A stretch of DNA of 38,119 nucleotides from an uncultured Bacteroidales bacterium (GCA_902778265.1 CACYXI010000021.1:1-38119); one strand, 5' to 3'; shown: positions 6,764-15,628, counted from the stretch's first letter. Numbers and translations: made by a program. Notes: generated by a model from the sequence alone, not told the origin.

Positions 6764-8701
6764 TTATTTCTTTTCCACGAAGAAATTCTTGTAGATTTCG
6801 TAGTAGTTGTTAACCCATGCCTTCTCTACAATATATTTCATCTTCGAATAAACGTCGGGATGCTCCTTGATGAGGTCCACGAGGTCAGCATTATAGCGTG
6901 TGCCTGCTCCTTTCTCAAATTCCTTGATGAGTGAGTCGTATAGCTTTGCCTTACTGTAGTTGCGCCCAAGGCGGTCGGTTGCTGCCTCCAGACAGTCGCT
7001 TAGCGTTACTATGTCGATGAGGAAATACACGGGACTCTTCGTGTTGTCAAAGCTCCTTGGATAGCCTCTCGTGCCATCGTGCCATCTGTGATGGCCAAGC
7101 GTAATGTCGTGGTATCTTGCCAGCGTAGAGTCAATCTCAAGATATTTAAGACCAAGTTCAGGATGCTGACGTATGATGCGGAAACCATGCTCCGTAAGTC
7201 GGGCGAAATCGTTGTTTATAAGTCCGATCATGGAGTTCTTGCCCAGATCGTGATAGTTTGCAGCATGAACGATGTAATTGTCAAGGGCGGCTGCCCTCGC
7301 TATGGCATCCTTCTCCGACTTTATGTCGAGCGTTCCGATAAGCAGTTCAGGATGATGCGTTATTACACCTTTCAGAATCACACGAGCAATCTCGCCAACA
7401 AGACGTGAGTGAGCGAATGTCGTTACCGATGTGGTGACTGATAGCTGATACAGGTTTCGTATTCGCTCGCCCGTAGTGAGATATTTCATCACTCTGTTAT
7501 AGGTGGTGAACTTCTCAAGAGGTCTAACCGCAGAGTATGACATCTGCGAATTGTTCATAATGATGATCGTAATGACCTTCTTGGCGCATTCAAGATACTT
7601 GCACATAAGCTCGTGCTTTTGCTCGAAGGGTAGGGTAGAGGTATCTACCATATATATAAGGTCATAGAGATACTGCACCAAATCCCCAGGATAGAGTATG
7701 CGCTGGGCAATCATCTGGTCTATCCTTGACTGATATGTATGGTCGAAGAGCGAGTCGGCAAGCAACGTGTAGTGATTGGCATTCTCTGGCTCCATACCCA
7801 TCTTTATAATAAGGTACGTAAAGATCTGCCTTGAAAGGTTCTTTACAGGTCTGCCCTCATATTTCACAATATACTCGCGGTATATTGAGTCCGCTTTCTC
7901 GTTCGTGCCAACAGGATGGAAGTATAGGTAATAGTTGTGTACTATGTTATCCTTTCGAATGTTAGCCCACGCCATATTGGTACGTATTATCGGGTCGTGC
8001 TTGTATTCAGCCGGAATAGAATCATTGAACCTTATGGCACGGTCATAGTTCTCATAGAATTCATCGATACTGATGACACCTTCCTGTACGAGTTGGTTGC
8101 GAAGCAATGCTATGTAGGATATTGCCTTGAGCTTATAGTAGTCAATCGTAGGATTGTCACATTTCCATGCTATTATCTTCTTGTGATATTTAGTATGGAT
8201 TCTGAGTCCCGCAGTATCAGAAGACACCGCATAGTGATAGTTAAGCTCTGCTATGGCATTATATATATAGTACATATCCGTGCCGCCACGTCTTTCGTAG
8301 TCGGGCAGCATCTTGTTGATGAAAGGCTCAAGAATGAACGGATCCAGAATCTGCTTGCTTACTATGTCGTGCAGCGTTCTGCTGATAGGGTAGTATATGG
8401 CAGTATCTATAAGAGAGCTGTCCTGACTTACATAGTCTTCCATGTGCCTTATGATCATGTTGTTCTCCTTGAACATGACGCGAAGCTGGTCAGAACGGCG
8501 GAGGAAGAGCTTTACCCACGACTTCCTGTCGGTCTGCATGAAGATACTGTCGTTTATAAGATTATACTGAAAGGCATTATCGTAAAGAGTACGGAAATAC
8601 GCATCAAAGTCAGGTTTCGGAACAGGCTGTGCGAAAGTCTGTACCGTAAGGCTGAATGTCATCAGCAAAAATAGTGCGTATGATCTCAAAAAATGTCTCA
8701 A
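6764..8701 (-). CDS. Exported HD-GYP-like phosphohydrolase with long N-terminal helical region
   Basis: 645 residues, read from a TTG at 8701. No ATG gives a complete signal peptide, and an in-frame stop lies a few codons upstream. The first ~24 residues (basic start, LFLLMTFSLTVQTFA) form a Sec signal peptide, so the protein should be outside the cytoplasm. Residues ~25-420 are helical, tetratricopeptide-like. The C-terminal domain follows HD-GYP order: AHSRLVGEIA, NYHDLGK (H484, D485, K488), RQHPELGLKYL, then GHHRWHDGTRGYP (H537-P548), and DCLEAATDR. The usual HHExxDGxGYP is altered: Glu is replaced by Arg and one residue is inserted before GYP. Canonical HD-GYP enzymes cleave cyclic dinucleotides in the cytoplasm; an exported one must have another substrate or serve another role. 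Single gene, with promoter and terminator visible. Confidence 0.75.
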   Translation of the reverse strand: MRHFLRSYALFLLMTFSLTVQTFAQPVPKPDFDAYFRTLYDNAFQYNLINDSIFMQTDRKSWVKLFLRRSDQLRVMFKENNMIIRHMEDYVSQDSSLIDTAIYYPISRTLHDIVSKQILDPFILEPFINKMLPDYERRGGTDMYYIYNAIAELNYHYAVSSDTAGLRIHTKYHKKIIAWKCDNPTIDYYKLKAISYIALLRNQLVQEGVISIDEFYENYDRAIRFNDSIPAEYKHDPIIRTNMAWANIRKDNIVHNYYLYFHPVGTNEKADSIYREYIVKYEGRPVKNLSRQIFTYLIIKMGMEPENANHYTLLADSLFDHTYQSRIDQMIAQRILYPGDLVQYLYDLIYMVDTSTLPFEQKHELMCKYLECAKKVITIIIMNNSQMSYSAVRPLEKFTTYNRVMKYLTTGERIRNLYQLSVTTSVTTFAHSRLVGEIARVILKGVITHHPELLIGTLDIKSEKDAIARAAALDNYIVHAANYHDLGKNSMIGLINNDFARLTEHGFRIIRQHPELGLKYLEIDSTLARYHDITLGHHRWHDGTRGYPRSFDNTKSPVYFLIDIVTLSDCLEAATDRLGRNYSKAKLYDSLIKEFEKGAGTRYNADLVDLIKEHPDVYSKMKYIVEKAWVNNYYEIYKNFFVEKK

Positions 8702-8837
8702 ATTCTCAAATAATTGTTAATAAATGTGTGGTGAGCTTCAGTTTCTATTTGGTCTTATGGCTATTTGTCGATACCGTTAACCAGAAAATCCTTAGCTTTT
8801 TTTACTTTGTGAAAGTGAAAATTGTAATATTATGCTG

Positions 8838-8868
8838 CAAAGTTACACATTTTTTCTGTGAAAGCAAA
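8838..8868 (-). promoter_or_regulatory. Promoter of the HD-GYP-like gene
   Basis: On the minus strand TTTG (8868-8865), 19 bases, TAACTTTG (8845-8838). This leaves a leader of about 130 bases before the TTG start at 8701. Confidence 0.6.
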
Positions 8869-8896
8869 AAAAAATGTAAAAAAATGCAAAATAAAT

Positions 8897-8927
8897 TTTG
8901 TGTTATGAAAAAAAATATGTACTTTTG
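8897..8927 (+). promoter_or_regulatory. Promoter of the peroxiredoxin gene
   Basis: TTTG 8897-8900, 19 bases, TACTTTTG 8920-8927. The ATG at 8969 follows 41 bases later. It is divergent from and close to the HD-GYP-like gene's promoter. Confidence 0.7.
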
Positions 8928-8968
8928 TCACAGAAACCCAAACAATAAACCATTAAAACTCATATACT

Positions 8969-9436
8969 ATGAACGTAGGAGATAGAATTCCCGATGTTCT
9001 TGGCATTGACCAAAACGGGAACAAAATCAGATCAGGCGATTTCGCGGGAAGGAAGCTGATACTATACAGTTATCCTAAAGCGAATACGAGTGGATGCACG
9101 GCAGAAGCCTGCTCGTTGCAAAGTCACAAACAGGAACTTGAAGCCGCTGGATATAATATCATCGGTGTAAGCAAGGACCGGGTTGAGCTTCAGAAGAAGT
9201 TTGCCGACACGCAGGGACTTGACTTTCCACTAATAGCGGATACAGACACAACACTTCTTCAGCAGTTAGGTTGCTGGGGCGAGAAGGTTGCTTGCGGCAG
9301 AAGGACAGTAGGAATCCTGAGAACCACCTACCTTGTAAGCGAACAGGGAATAATAGAAAAGGTGTTCCAGCCTAAAGAGATCAAGACAAAGATCCATGCC
9401 GAGCAAATCCTTAAGTGGATTAATGATAAAGAATAG
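8969..9436 (+). CDS. bcp: Thioredoxin-dependent peroxiredoxin, Bcp/PrxQ type
   Basis: 155 residues, standard length for Bcp. The active-site segment reads TSGCTAEACSLQ: peroxidatic Cys43 and resolving Cys48, five apart as in PrxQ enzymes. It reduces hydroperoxides in the cytoplasm using thioredoxin. The usual TPGC is TSGC here, a minor change. The later conserved arginine segment (GILRTTYLVSEQGIIEKVF) is present. The promoter directly upstream fixes the start. The secreted M6 protease gene follows after 124 bases without a clear terminator between them, so the two may be co-transcribed, though their roles are not obviously connected. Confidence 0.93.
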   Translation: MNVGDRIPDVLGIDQNGNKIRSGDFAGRKLILYSYPKANTSGCTAEACSLQSHKQELEAAGYNIIGVSKDRVELQKKFADTQGLDFPLIADTDTTLLQQLGCWGEKVACGRRTVGILRTTYLVSEQGIIEKVFQPKEIKTKIHAEQILKWINDKE

Positions 9437-9560
9437 GCCGTTAAGGCAAAAGGTAGAAGCCCCCAAGACATTTGACTTTAGACTTTATCATTTCGACATT
9501 CGACTATTTCAATTGCAACATTTCCAGAATTACACATTTATTTCCAAACACCTTAATCTT

Positions 9561-11837
9561 ATGAAGAATTTTATTACATTTATTTTCGTATCTTTATTTG
9601 TTACAAATATATGGGCTGCTAAATCTGCGGGAACCGCGATGTTAGTCTTTCAGCCAGACGGAATGTCAGTTACAATACAGCTTCTGGGCGATGAGGATTT
9701 CTCTTGGTACCAGACAGTAGATGGCGTGCTTCTCGTGCGCGAAGGTTCAGAATACTATGTTGCCAAGGTGGAGAACGGTAATCTTCTGAGTACTGGCATC
9801 CTTGCACATGATGATGACAATCGCACAGAGGCAGAGAATGCAGCTATTGCTGCTCAGGACAAGGATTCATTCTTTGTTCAGGCCGACAACTCCGTAAGTA
9901 GCAGAAGAAAAGCTGTGGCACGTCTCAGCAAGAAGAATTTCAGTCCTCACATGGGTGAGATTCATATCCCTATCATCCTCATGAACTACCCTGACAAGCA
10001 GTTCGTTCTTGGTGGTGGTGACAAGGCAAAGCTCTACGAGGTATTTGAGGAGTATTTCAACGGAACAAAAAGAACTCCTTACACCTCTGAGACAAGATTC
10101 CAGGGCTACAGCTCCGTTAGTCAGTATTTCATTGACGCAAGCAACGGTAAGTTCACTCCTGTATTCGACCTCTACGGACCATACGAGACCGCAAACGAGC
10201 ACGACTACTATGGCAAGGCTAACGGCCGTACCAGCTCTCTGCTTATGGAGGCTGTGGCAAAGGCTGATGATGATATCGACTTCGCAAAGTATGACAGCAA
10301 CAACGACGGCAACGTGGATCTCGTCTATGTACTCTATGCCGGAACAGGTGCCAACCTTAGCGGTAACAGATACGACGTATGGCCTGCTTGCTGGTACAAC
10401 AGAACCATAACCACCAACGAGGATAAGATCGTCAACGTTATCGGTGTTGCCAACGAGCTTGCTACTAACAGCTATCTCGGCGAGCCAATACGTGCCGGTA
10501 TCGGAGTATTCTGCCACGAGATGAGTCACGGTCTCGGACTTCCTGACCTCTATTGGACTCTGAGCTACAAGCCAAGAGACATCTATGGCAACGTGGATTT
10601 CGACAACTGCGGACCAGAGGACTGGGATCTTATGGATGGCGGTGAGAACCTCTACAACGGAATGTGGCCATGCCAATATACAACTTGGGAGCGTGAGTAT
10701 CTCGGTTGGGGCGATGCAGAGGAAATCTCTGAGGCACAGAATATTACACTCGCACCACGCAACAAGGGCGGCAAGTCTTACAGAATCACCAATCCTGCCG
10801 ATCCTTACGAGTACTACACCATCGAGCACAGCGGCTACGACGAGTGGAACTACTACCTCAACAAGCAGTATGGCAGCGGTATGCTTGTGATGCACATCAC
10901 AGCCTCACCTGACGGCTTCAGCATGACTCCTAACAACGTCTATGGACATCCAAACGTAACCCTCGTACCTGCTGACGGCAGACTATTGGCATACTATACA
11001 TATAATGACAACCCTTCCATCACATTGGCTGACTACCGTAACAGTTTGAGAGGCGACATCTATCCAGGCTCAAATGAGGTAACATCTGTTGAGGCTTTCA
11101 ACAACTATGAGGGCGAGGATATGGCAAAGACTTTCTCTATCACCAATATCGTAAAGAATGAGGATCTGACTGTTTCATTCAGATTCATGGGTGGAGTATT
11201 CAACCTTCAGGATGGTAAGGATCTCGTTGACTATCCAACTGATACTTTTGGCAAGATCAACTACACTCGCCAGATGTCATCTGCATGGGGTACCGTCGTA
11301 GTGCCATTCGATGTTGACTATGATGCAACCAACGTTGACTACACCCTATATTATCTCTCAGGTGCAGAAATGGACGAGCTATCATTCAAGGAGTATGAGA
11401 CTGGTGTTATCCCAGCCGGCACACCAATGGTAGTGATGAAGAACAAGGGCGACCAGATCGTGTTGAGCGGCACTAATACAGCCATCAATCCTGTACTCAA
11501 TGAAGTTGAGACATTCTCTAACTGGAAGATGATAGGCTCTTTCACCACTATTGAGGGTCTGAAGGATGTATATTTCATTTCAAAGAATAAGTTCTGGTGG
11601 GCTGAGAATGCTGTGAAGGTTTCACCTTACAGAGCATGGTTCGACACTACAGATACAAGTTTTGCACGAAGCAAGGCAATGAAGATTACGCTTGATGATG
11701 GTGTTACTACATCAGTCTATAATCTCGCTGCCGATTCTTCAACAGAGGAATCAGGTATTTACAATCTTCTTGGTCAGAGGTCAAATCCTCGCAAAGGTGA
11801 TATTTACATCACCAATGGCAAGAAGTGTATTCGATAA
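9561..11837 (+). CDS. Secreted M6-family metalloprotease with C-terminal sorting-like tail
   Basis: 758 residues from the ATG at 9561, which opens a good signal peptide (MKNFITFIFVSLFVTNIWAA); the frame is open further upstream but that part is not protein-like. The zinc motif is H319-E-M-S-H323-G-L-G-L-P-D329, matching HExxHxxGxxD of M6 (immune inhibitor A) peptidases. A calcium-type DSNNDGNVD loop lies shortly before. The last ~30 residues (ESGIYNLLGQRSN...ITNGKKCIR) resemble the C-terminal domains found on Prevotella exported proteins, like those used by the type IX system. It probably degrades host or dietary proteins outside the cell. A hairpin terminator lies 63 bases downstream. Confidence 0.9.
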   Translation: MKNFITFIFVSLFVTNIWAAKSAGTAMLVFQPDGMSVTIQLLGDEDFSWYQTVDGVLLVREGSEYYVAKVENGNLLSTGILAHDDDNRTEAENAAIAAQDKDSFFVQADNSVSSRRKAVARLSKKNFSPHMGEIHIPIILMNYPDKQFVLGGGDKAKLYEVFEEYFNGTKRTPYTSETRFQGYSSVSQYFIDASNGKFTPVFDLYGPYETANEHDYYGKANGRTSSLLMEAVAKADDDIDFAKYDSNNDGNVDLVYVLYAGTGANLSGNRYDVWPACWYNRTITTNEDKIVNVIGVANELATNSYLGEPIRAGIGVFCHEMSHGLGLPDLYWTLSYKPRDIYGNVDFDNCGPEDWDLMDGGENLYNGMWPCQYTTWEREYLGWGDAEEISEAQNITLAPRNKGGKSYRITNPADPYEYYTIEHSGYDEWNYYLNKQYGSGMLVMHITASPDGFSMTPNNVYGHPNVTLVPADGRLLAYYTYNDNPSITLADYRNSLRGDIYPGSNEVTSVEAFNNYEGEDMAKTFSITNIVKNEDLTVSFRFMGGVFNLQDGKDLVDYPTDTFGKINYTRQMSSAWGTVVVPFDVDYDATNVDYTLYYLSGAEMDELSFKEYETGVIPAGTPMVVMKNKGDQIVLSGTNTAINPVLNEVETFSNWKMIGSFTTIEGLKDVYFISKNKFWWAENAVKVSPYRAWFDTTDTSFARSKAMKITLDDGVTTSVYNLAADSSTEESGIYNLLGQRSNPRKGDIYITNGKKCIR

Positions 11838-11899
11838 TAAGGCTATAAAGATTTGTATAAAAGGGTAATGTATTAGAGTTTTTAATGGTTTCAAAAACT

Positions 11900-11936
11900 G
11901 AGAGTGGAGGATTCTTTCCTTCACTCTCTTAATTTT
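11900..11936 (+). terminator. Terminator after the M6 protease gene
   Basis: GAGAGTG-AGGA pairs with TTCCT-CACTCTC within 11900-11928, followed by TTAATTTT. Confidence 0.7.
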
Positions 11937-12270
11937 ACGTGAGTTATCTCCCTATGGTCAGTGTGTCTGCGACAAATCTCGATGAATTAGCTCTGAAGGA
12001 GCGATACCTAACAGGGTAGTACGTAAGTGCTACCTATGGTGATTGTGTGGTTAGTGAGCGCCGTAGGTGCAACACCTAATAAATATAATAGGTGTCGGTC
12101 CTTCAGACCTCACACCTTTAAAACAATCTATATGACAGCCCTATCGGACTGCCCTGTTAGGTTTCGCTCTTTCAGAGCTCCTTCAACCACGTTTTTTCAA
12201 CAATATACGTGTGATGAAATTCCCCGAGATTTGTCGCAGACCCACTGACCGTAGGGAGGTAATTCGCGTT
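11937..12270. repeat. Long nested imperfect palindrome (~330 bp)
   Basis: Outer arms 11937-11987 and 12220-12270 are reverse complements with mostly transition differences, including a shared run of about 15 bases around GTCTGCGACAAATCTCG. Inner arms 11989-12020 and 12148-12179 match over 32 bases with about three differences (AGCTCTGAAG...CCTAACAGGG). The centre holds ACACCTA/TAGGTGT and GGTC/GACC hairpins. No convincing coding sequence. It resembles a miniature mobile element or a large folded RNA; it fills most of the 650-base gap before the LRR gene. Confidence 0.7.
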
Positions 12271-12395
12271 AATTATGTTGTATCTCTTCCTTCCGTATTT
12301 CTATTCTTTCCTATCATACAACCAATACACGACTTGCAGAAGTTAAATGAACTAAAATTATCGTGTGAAAGAGCCTAAGTATCAGGAATTATTTG

Positions 12396-12403
12396 TAACT
12401 TTG
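12396..12403 (+). promoter_or_regulatory. -7 box of the BspA-like gene
   Basis: TAACTTTG, 87 bases before the ATG at 12491. The -33 region lacks a clear TTTG. Confidence 0.5.
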
Positions 12404-12490
12404 CCACGCAAATGAAAGTGGGGAGGTTAATATAACCACCTATAATTTATATATTTACATCAGGAAACGAAACAAAAACAATTATTATAT

Positions 12491-14683
12491 ATGAAGACAA
12501 AGAAACTGATATTCCTATTTGGCATACTATTTAGTATGTTGGCAACAAACGCATCGGCTCACGACTTTGCAGTAAAGAAAAATGGCGTGACAATTTATTA
12601 CAATTATGTCTATGACAAAACAGAATTGGGCGTTACCCATAAAACAAATAGCTATAACAGTTATAGCGGATCTGTTGCCATACCAAAAGAAGTCACCTAC
12701 AATGGGAAAACATTAAAGGTGACGTGCATAGACCAAGATGCTTTCAAGGATTGTAGCGGTCTCACCTCCGTTACCATTCCAAACAATGTGAAGGAAGTAT
12801 GTTCCAGAGCTTTCGAGAATTGTTCAAAACTTGCCTCCATTACCTTACCTAACTCTTTGACAAGTATTGATACTTGGGCTTTCAGAAATTGCAAAAGTCT
12901 TAAAACCATCACCATTCCTAACAGCGTAACAAACATAGAGAATGCTGTTTTCGAAGATTGCAGTAGCCTGACATCAATCAAGATACCTAACAACGTGACG
13001 AGTATTGGATATAGTACTTTTGAGAATTGTACGAGTCTGGCTTCCGTAACAATCGGCAATAGTGTAAAGAGTATTGATCAAGGCGCTTTCGAGAATTGCA
13101 GTAGCCTGACATCCGTCAAGATTCCTAATAGTGTGACAAGTTTAGAAGGTCGTGTATTCGAAGGCTGTAGCAAACTTTCCTCAGTAACAATAGGCAATGG
13201 TGTTACGAGCATAGGACAGTCCGTTTTTCGTGATTGTAGTAAACTGACTACCGTCACGATTCCAAACAATGTGAAAAATTGGAAGCCGGGAGTTTTCTAT
13301 GGGTGTAGTAGTCTCAAATCCGTAACGATTGGCAATGGTGTAACGAGCATCCCAGAATATGCTTTTTCTGGTTGTACCAGTCTGACATCGATAAAGATTC
13401 CCAATAACGTGAAAAGTATTGAAAATGGTGCTTTTAATGATTGCAGTAGTCTGACTACCATCACGATTCCAAATAGCGTGACAAGTATTGGCGCTTATGC
13501 ATTTGCGAACTGTAAAAGTCTTAAATCCATTACGATACCAAATGGTGTAACAAGTATTGCAGCGAATGTTTTTAAAAACTGTAGCAGTATTACCACCATT
13601 GCTATACCAAGTAGCGCGAAAAGTATAGAGAACTATGCTTTCGCTGAATGTAGTAACCTCAAAACTGTTACGTTTTCCAAAAACATAACGAAAATAGGAG
13701 ACTATGCTTTCTATTATTGTCAAAAACTAACTTCTGCCACTATCCCAAATAGCGTAACAAGTATTGGGAAATCTGCTTTTGGTAGCTGTAGCAGCCTCAA
13801 ATCCGTTTCGATTTCAAACAATGTGAAAAGCATTGGCGAGTATGCCTTTTGTGGTTGTAGCAGTCTGACTTCAGTTAAGATTCCAAATGGTGTGCAGAAA
13901 ATTGAAGAAGCTGTTTTCAAACATTGTAGTAAGTTGAGTTCCATTACGATTCCAAATAGTGTGACGAGTATTGGGCCTTGGGCTTTTGATGAATGTAGTA
14001 TCAAATCTTTCACAATACCTGACAATGTGAAGAGTATTGGGGAAAATGCTTTCTCTGAATGTAAAGCCCTGACTTCCATTAAGATTCCCAATGGTATTAC
14101 GAGTCTCGAGGATCATACTTTCTGGGGATGTACCAGCCTGGCATCTGTCACTATTCCAAACAGCGTGAAGAGCATTGGAAAAAGGGTTTTCTATAACTGC
14201 AAAGCCCTTACCTCTATCACGATACCCAAGAATGTGACGAGTATTGGTAATGAAGCTTTCGAATTTTGTGAAAATCTCAAAAAAGTTACTTCAAAGATAG
14301 CAAAGCCATTTGTTATAGATGATTTTACATTCTCCACTTATTCTAAGACTACGTTATATGTACCAAAGGGAACTGTTGCCAAGTATAAGGCTACAGATAG
14401 CTGGAAGAAGTTTAAGTTTATATTGGAAGAAGGTACTACGACTGGCATTGACGAGGTTGCAGCACAGGCAGGTGAGCTTGCCGTAACCATCAAGACCGAT
14501 GGAGGACAACTTGCCGTTGAAGGTGCCACAGACAATACCGTTGTTGCCGTCTATACCCTTGACGGTGCTCGTATAGGCTCTGCAATCAGCAAGAATGGCA
14601 TTGCCGTAGTGAACATGAACGTCACTAATTCCGTCGTGATTGTGAGAGTCGGCAACAAGAGCAAGAAAATGCTGATTCGCTAA
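12491..14683 (+). CDS. BspA-like leucine-rich repeat surface protein (23 repeats)
   Basis: 730 residues. A signal peptide (MKTKKLIFLFGILFSMLATNASA) is followed by ~50 residues of head and then about 23 tandem LRR_5 repeats of 23 residues, consensus AFxxCSSLTSVTIPNSVTSIGxx, from about residue 80 to 600. One repeat (SIKSFTIP, near DNA 14000) is one residue short. A non-repeat tail ends with a predicted beta domain (TGIDEV...VVAVYTLDGARIG...KKMLIR) resembling the sorting tails of Bacteroidetes exported proteins. BspA-like proteins act in adhesion to host surfaces or other cells; that role here is by family only. The related gene at 37681 uses near-identical repeat units. Confidence 0.92.
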   Translation: MKTKKLIFLFGILFSMLATNASAHDFAVKKNGVTIYYNYVYDKTELGVTHKTNSYNSYSGSVAIPKEVTYNGKTLKVTCIDQDAFKDCSGLTSVTIPNNVKEVCSRAFENCSKLASITLPNSLTSIDTWAFRNCKSLKTITIPNSVTNIENAVFEDCSSLTSIKIPNNVTSIGYSTFENCTSLASVTIGNSVKSIDQGAFENCSSLTSVKIPNSVTSLEGRVFEGCSKLSSVTIGNGVTSIGQSVFRDCSKLTTVTIPNNVKNWKPGVFYGCSSLKSVTIGNGVTSIPEYAFSGCTSLTSIKIPNNVKSIENGAFNDCSSLTTITIPNSVTSIGAYAFANCKSLKSITIPNGVTSIAANVFKNCSSITTIAIPSSAKSIENYAFAECSNLKTVTFSKNITKIGDYAFYYCQKLTSATIPNSVTSIGKSAFGSCSSLKSVSISNNVKSIGEYAFCGCSSLTSVKIPNGVQKIEEAVFKHCSKLSSITIPNSVTSIGPWAFDECSIKSFTIPDNVKSIGENAFSECKALTSIKIPNGITSLEDHTFWGCTSLASVTIPNSVKSIGKRVFYNCKALTSITIPKNVTSIGNEAFEFCENLKKVTSKIAKPFVIDDFTFSTYSKTTLYVPKGTVAKYKATDSWKKFKFILEEGTTTGIDEVAAQAGELAVTIKTDGGQLAVEGATDNTVVAVYTLDGARIGSAISKNGIAVVNMNVTNSVVIVRVGNKSKKMLIR

Positions 14684-14717
14684 CGTGACGATGACGTAAC
14701 TCATTCGTTATTCTTTC

Positions 14718-14750
14718 AAAACCAGATCCCTGATTCGGGGATCTGGTTTT
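14718..14750 (+). terminator. Terminator of the BspA-like gene
   Basis: Perfect 13-bp stem AAAACCAGATCCC/GGGATCTGGTTTT with loop TGATTCG. Confidence 0.9.
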
Positions 14751-15095
14751 GTCATCTAATGAAATATTTACGGAAGAACAGGCACTACCTCCATACCTTA
14801 CTGAACGATTCGTTCACTCAGCTTGTCTTCATTTGCAGGAAACTCCGCATTTGCATAGGATAAGTTTATGTCCGAAATGGACACAAGCTTTTTCTTTGAG
14901 CCGATGGGGAGGGGATTCGCCACCTCATTGCTCTTTAACTACAAACCAACGCACTGAATCGGTGCACCACTTGATTGCATCATGTTTTGATACAGAATAT
15001 AAATGCGAAAATAAGAAAACCATAGATAAATTCAATAGGTGTCGTTCTTTCAGAACTTGTCCGCATGAATTCGTCGAACTCACGTTAACTATTTG
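14751..15095. other. Gap without a convincing gene
   Basis: Between two related hairpins. A 115-codon plus-strand frame exists (14749-15096) but has no promoter, no recognisable domain and a biased residue mix, so I do not call it a gene. A near-palindrome TGAACGATTCGTTCA lies at 14802-14816. A 20-odd-base piece related to 12084-12107 (AATAGGTGTCG then TTCAGA) lies at 15033-15055. Confidence 0.5.
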
Positions 15096-15127
15096 AAACC
15101 AGATTCGTAAATCACGAATGTGGTTTT
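15096..15127 (+). terminator. Second, decayed copy of the AAACCAGAT hairpin
   Basis: AAACCAGATTCGT pairs with ACGAATGTGGTTT around a five-base loop, followed by TATCTT. It shares its AAACCAGAT start with the terminator at 14718, as if the gene end had once been duplicated. Confidence 0.6.
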
Positions 15128-15178
15128 ATCTTCTCGTGTTAGATTTACTCAAGGATTTTCTTTATCGCAGTTCTGAAA

Positions 15179-15207
15179 CCGACGGTGAACGAATCGTTCA
15201 GCGTCGG
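15179..15207. repeat. 29-base hairpin containing TGAACGAATCGTTCA
   Basis: CCGACG (15179-15184) pairs with CGTCGG (15202-15207) and TGAACG with CGTTCA around AAT. The core TGAACGAATCGTTCA (15186-15200) is the exact complement of 14802-14816. Confidence 0.6.
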
Positions 15208-15213
15208 CATTAT

Positions 15214-15628
15214 GTTACCCCCTGTCCCTGTTTATCCTAACAGTTACATGTTAGATATGTGCTCAAACAAACAAGAAGAAAGACGGTGTGGGTTGAAACC
15301 ACAGCGTCAGCAAGAACGAAAATTGAACACGAAAAAATGATCGGGAAACGGGTATTTTGCCACGTTTTGTGTGTTCTTTGGTCGTAAAAAACAAGTAAAA
15401 AGTATGATTTATAATCAATCACGAAACTAAAATATTTCATGACTTGTTAGATTCACCCCTAACAGGAGGCTCAGAATGGCATCTAACATATCACTGTTAG
15501 GAAAAATAGGGACAGGGTGACACCCCCGTTCCTAACTTCAAAATAATAATATAATATAATATATTATTATTTTGGCTATACAAGACAAATATACCCCCTC
15601 CCTTGTTTTTCTAACAGTTAAATGTTAG
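15214..15628. repeat. Repeat cluster with three CTAACA-N6-TGTTAG dyads
   Basis: Dyads CTAACA-N6-TGTTAG at 15237-15254, 15483-15500 and 15611-15628. The first and second are flanked by C-rich sequence in opposite orientation, so that 15214-15256 and 15481-15522 form an inverted repeat of ~42 bases with few differences around a ~225-base interior. The third copy repeats the left-end orientation. An everted pair TGTTAG/CTAACA lies at 15445-15464. A perfect AT hairpin CAAAATAATAATAT/ATATTATTATTTTG occupies 15539-15574. No gene is seen. Could be a mobile-element remnant or a cluster of protein-binding sites. Confidence 0.65.

Noticed and set aside
7937-8674. 245-codon plus-strand frame opposite the HD-GYP-like gene
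   Set aside because: Antisense shadow with no recognisable motif; the minus strand has signal peptide, catalytic motifs, promoter and terminator.
9396-9560. Upstream extension of the M6 protease frame
   Set aside because: It overlaps the end of the peroxiredoxin gene and places 55 unrelated residues before an excellent signal peptide.
9867-10895. 342-codon minus-strand frame opposite the M6 protease gene
   Set aside because: It is a shadow of the protease coding strand; it reads as hydrophobic, Val/Leu-rich sequence without domain motifs, promoter or start context, while the sense frame has a full HExxH protease.
12027-12248. 73-codon ORF inside the long palindrome
   Set aside because: It spans both arms of the palindrome; its residues follow from the repeat sequence. 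A similar NRCRSF stretch at 15030 comes from the shared non-coding repeat.
12697-14116. Several minus-strand frames opposite the LRR repeats
   Set aside because: They are periodic translations of the 69-base repeat on the wrong strand and disappear as features once the LRR gene is accepted.
12491-14300. Regularly spaced repeats considered as a CRISPR array
   Set aside because: The 69-base period codes for 23-residue LRR units in one open frame, with no direct identical repeats and unique spacers.
14749-15096. 115-codon plus-strand ORF behind the LRR gene
   Set aside because: It begins inside the terminator region and its translation is rich in His, Ser and Cys without any known domain or promoter.
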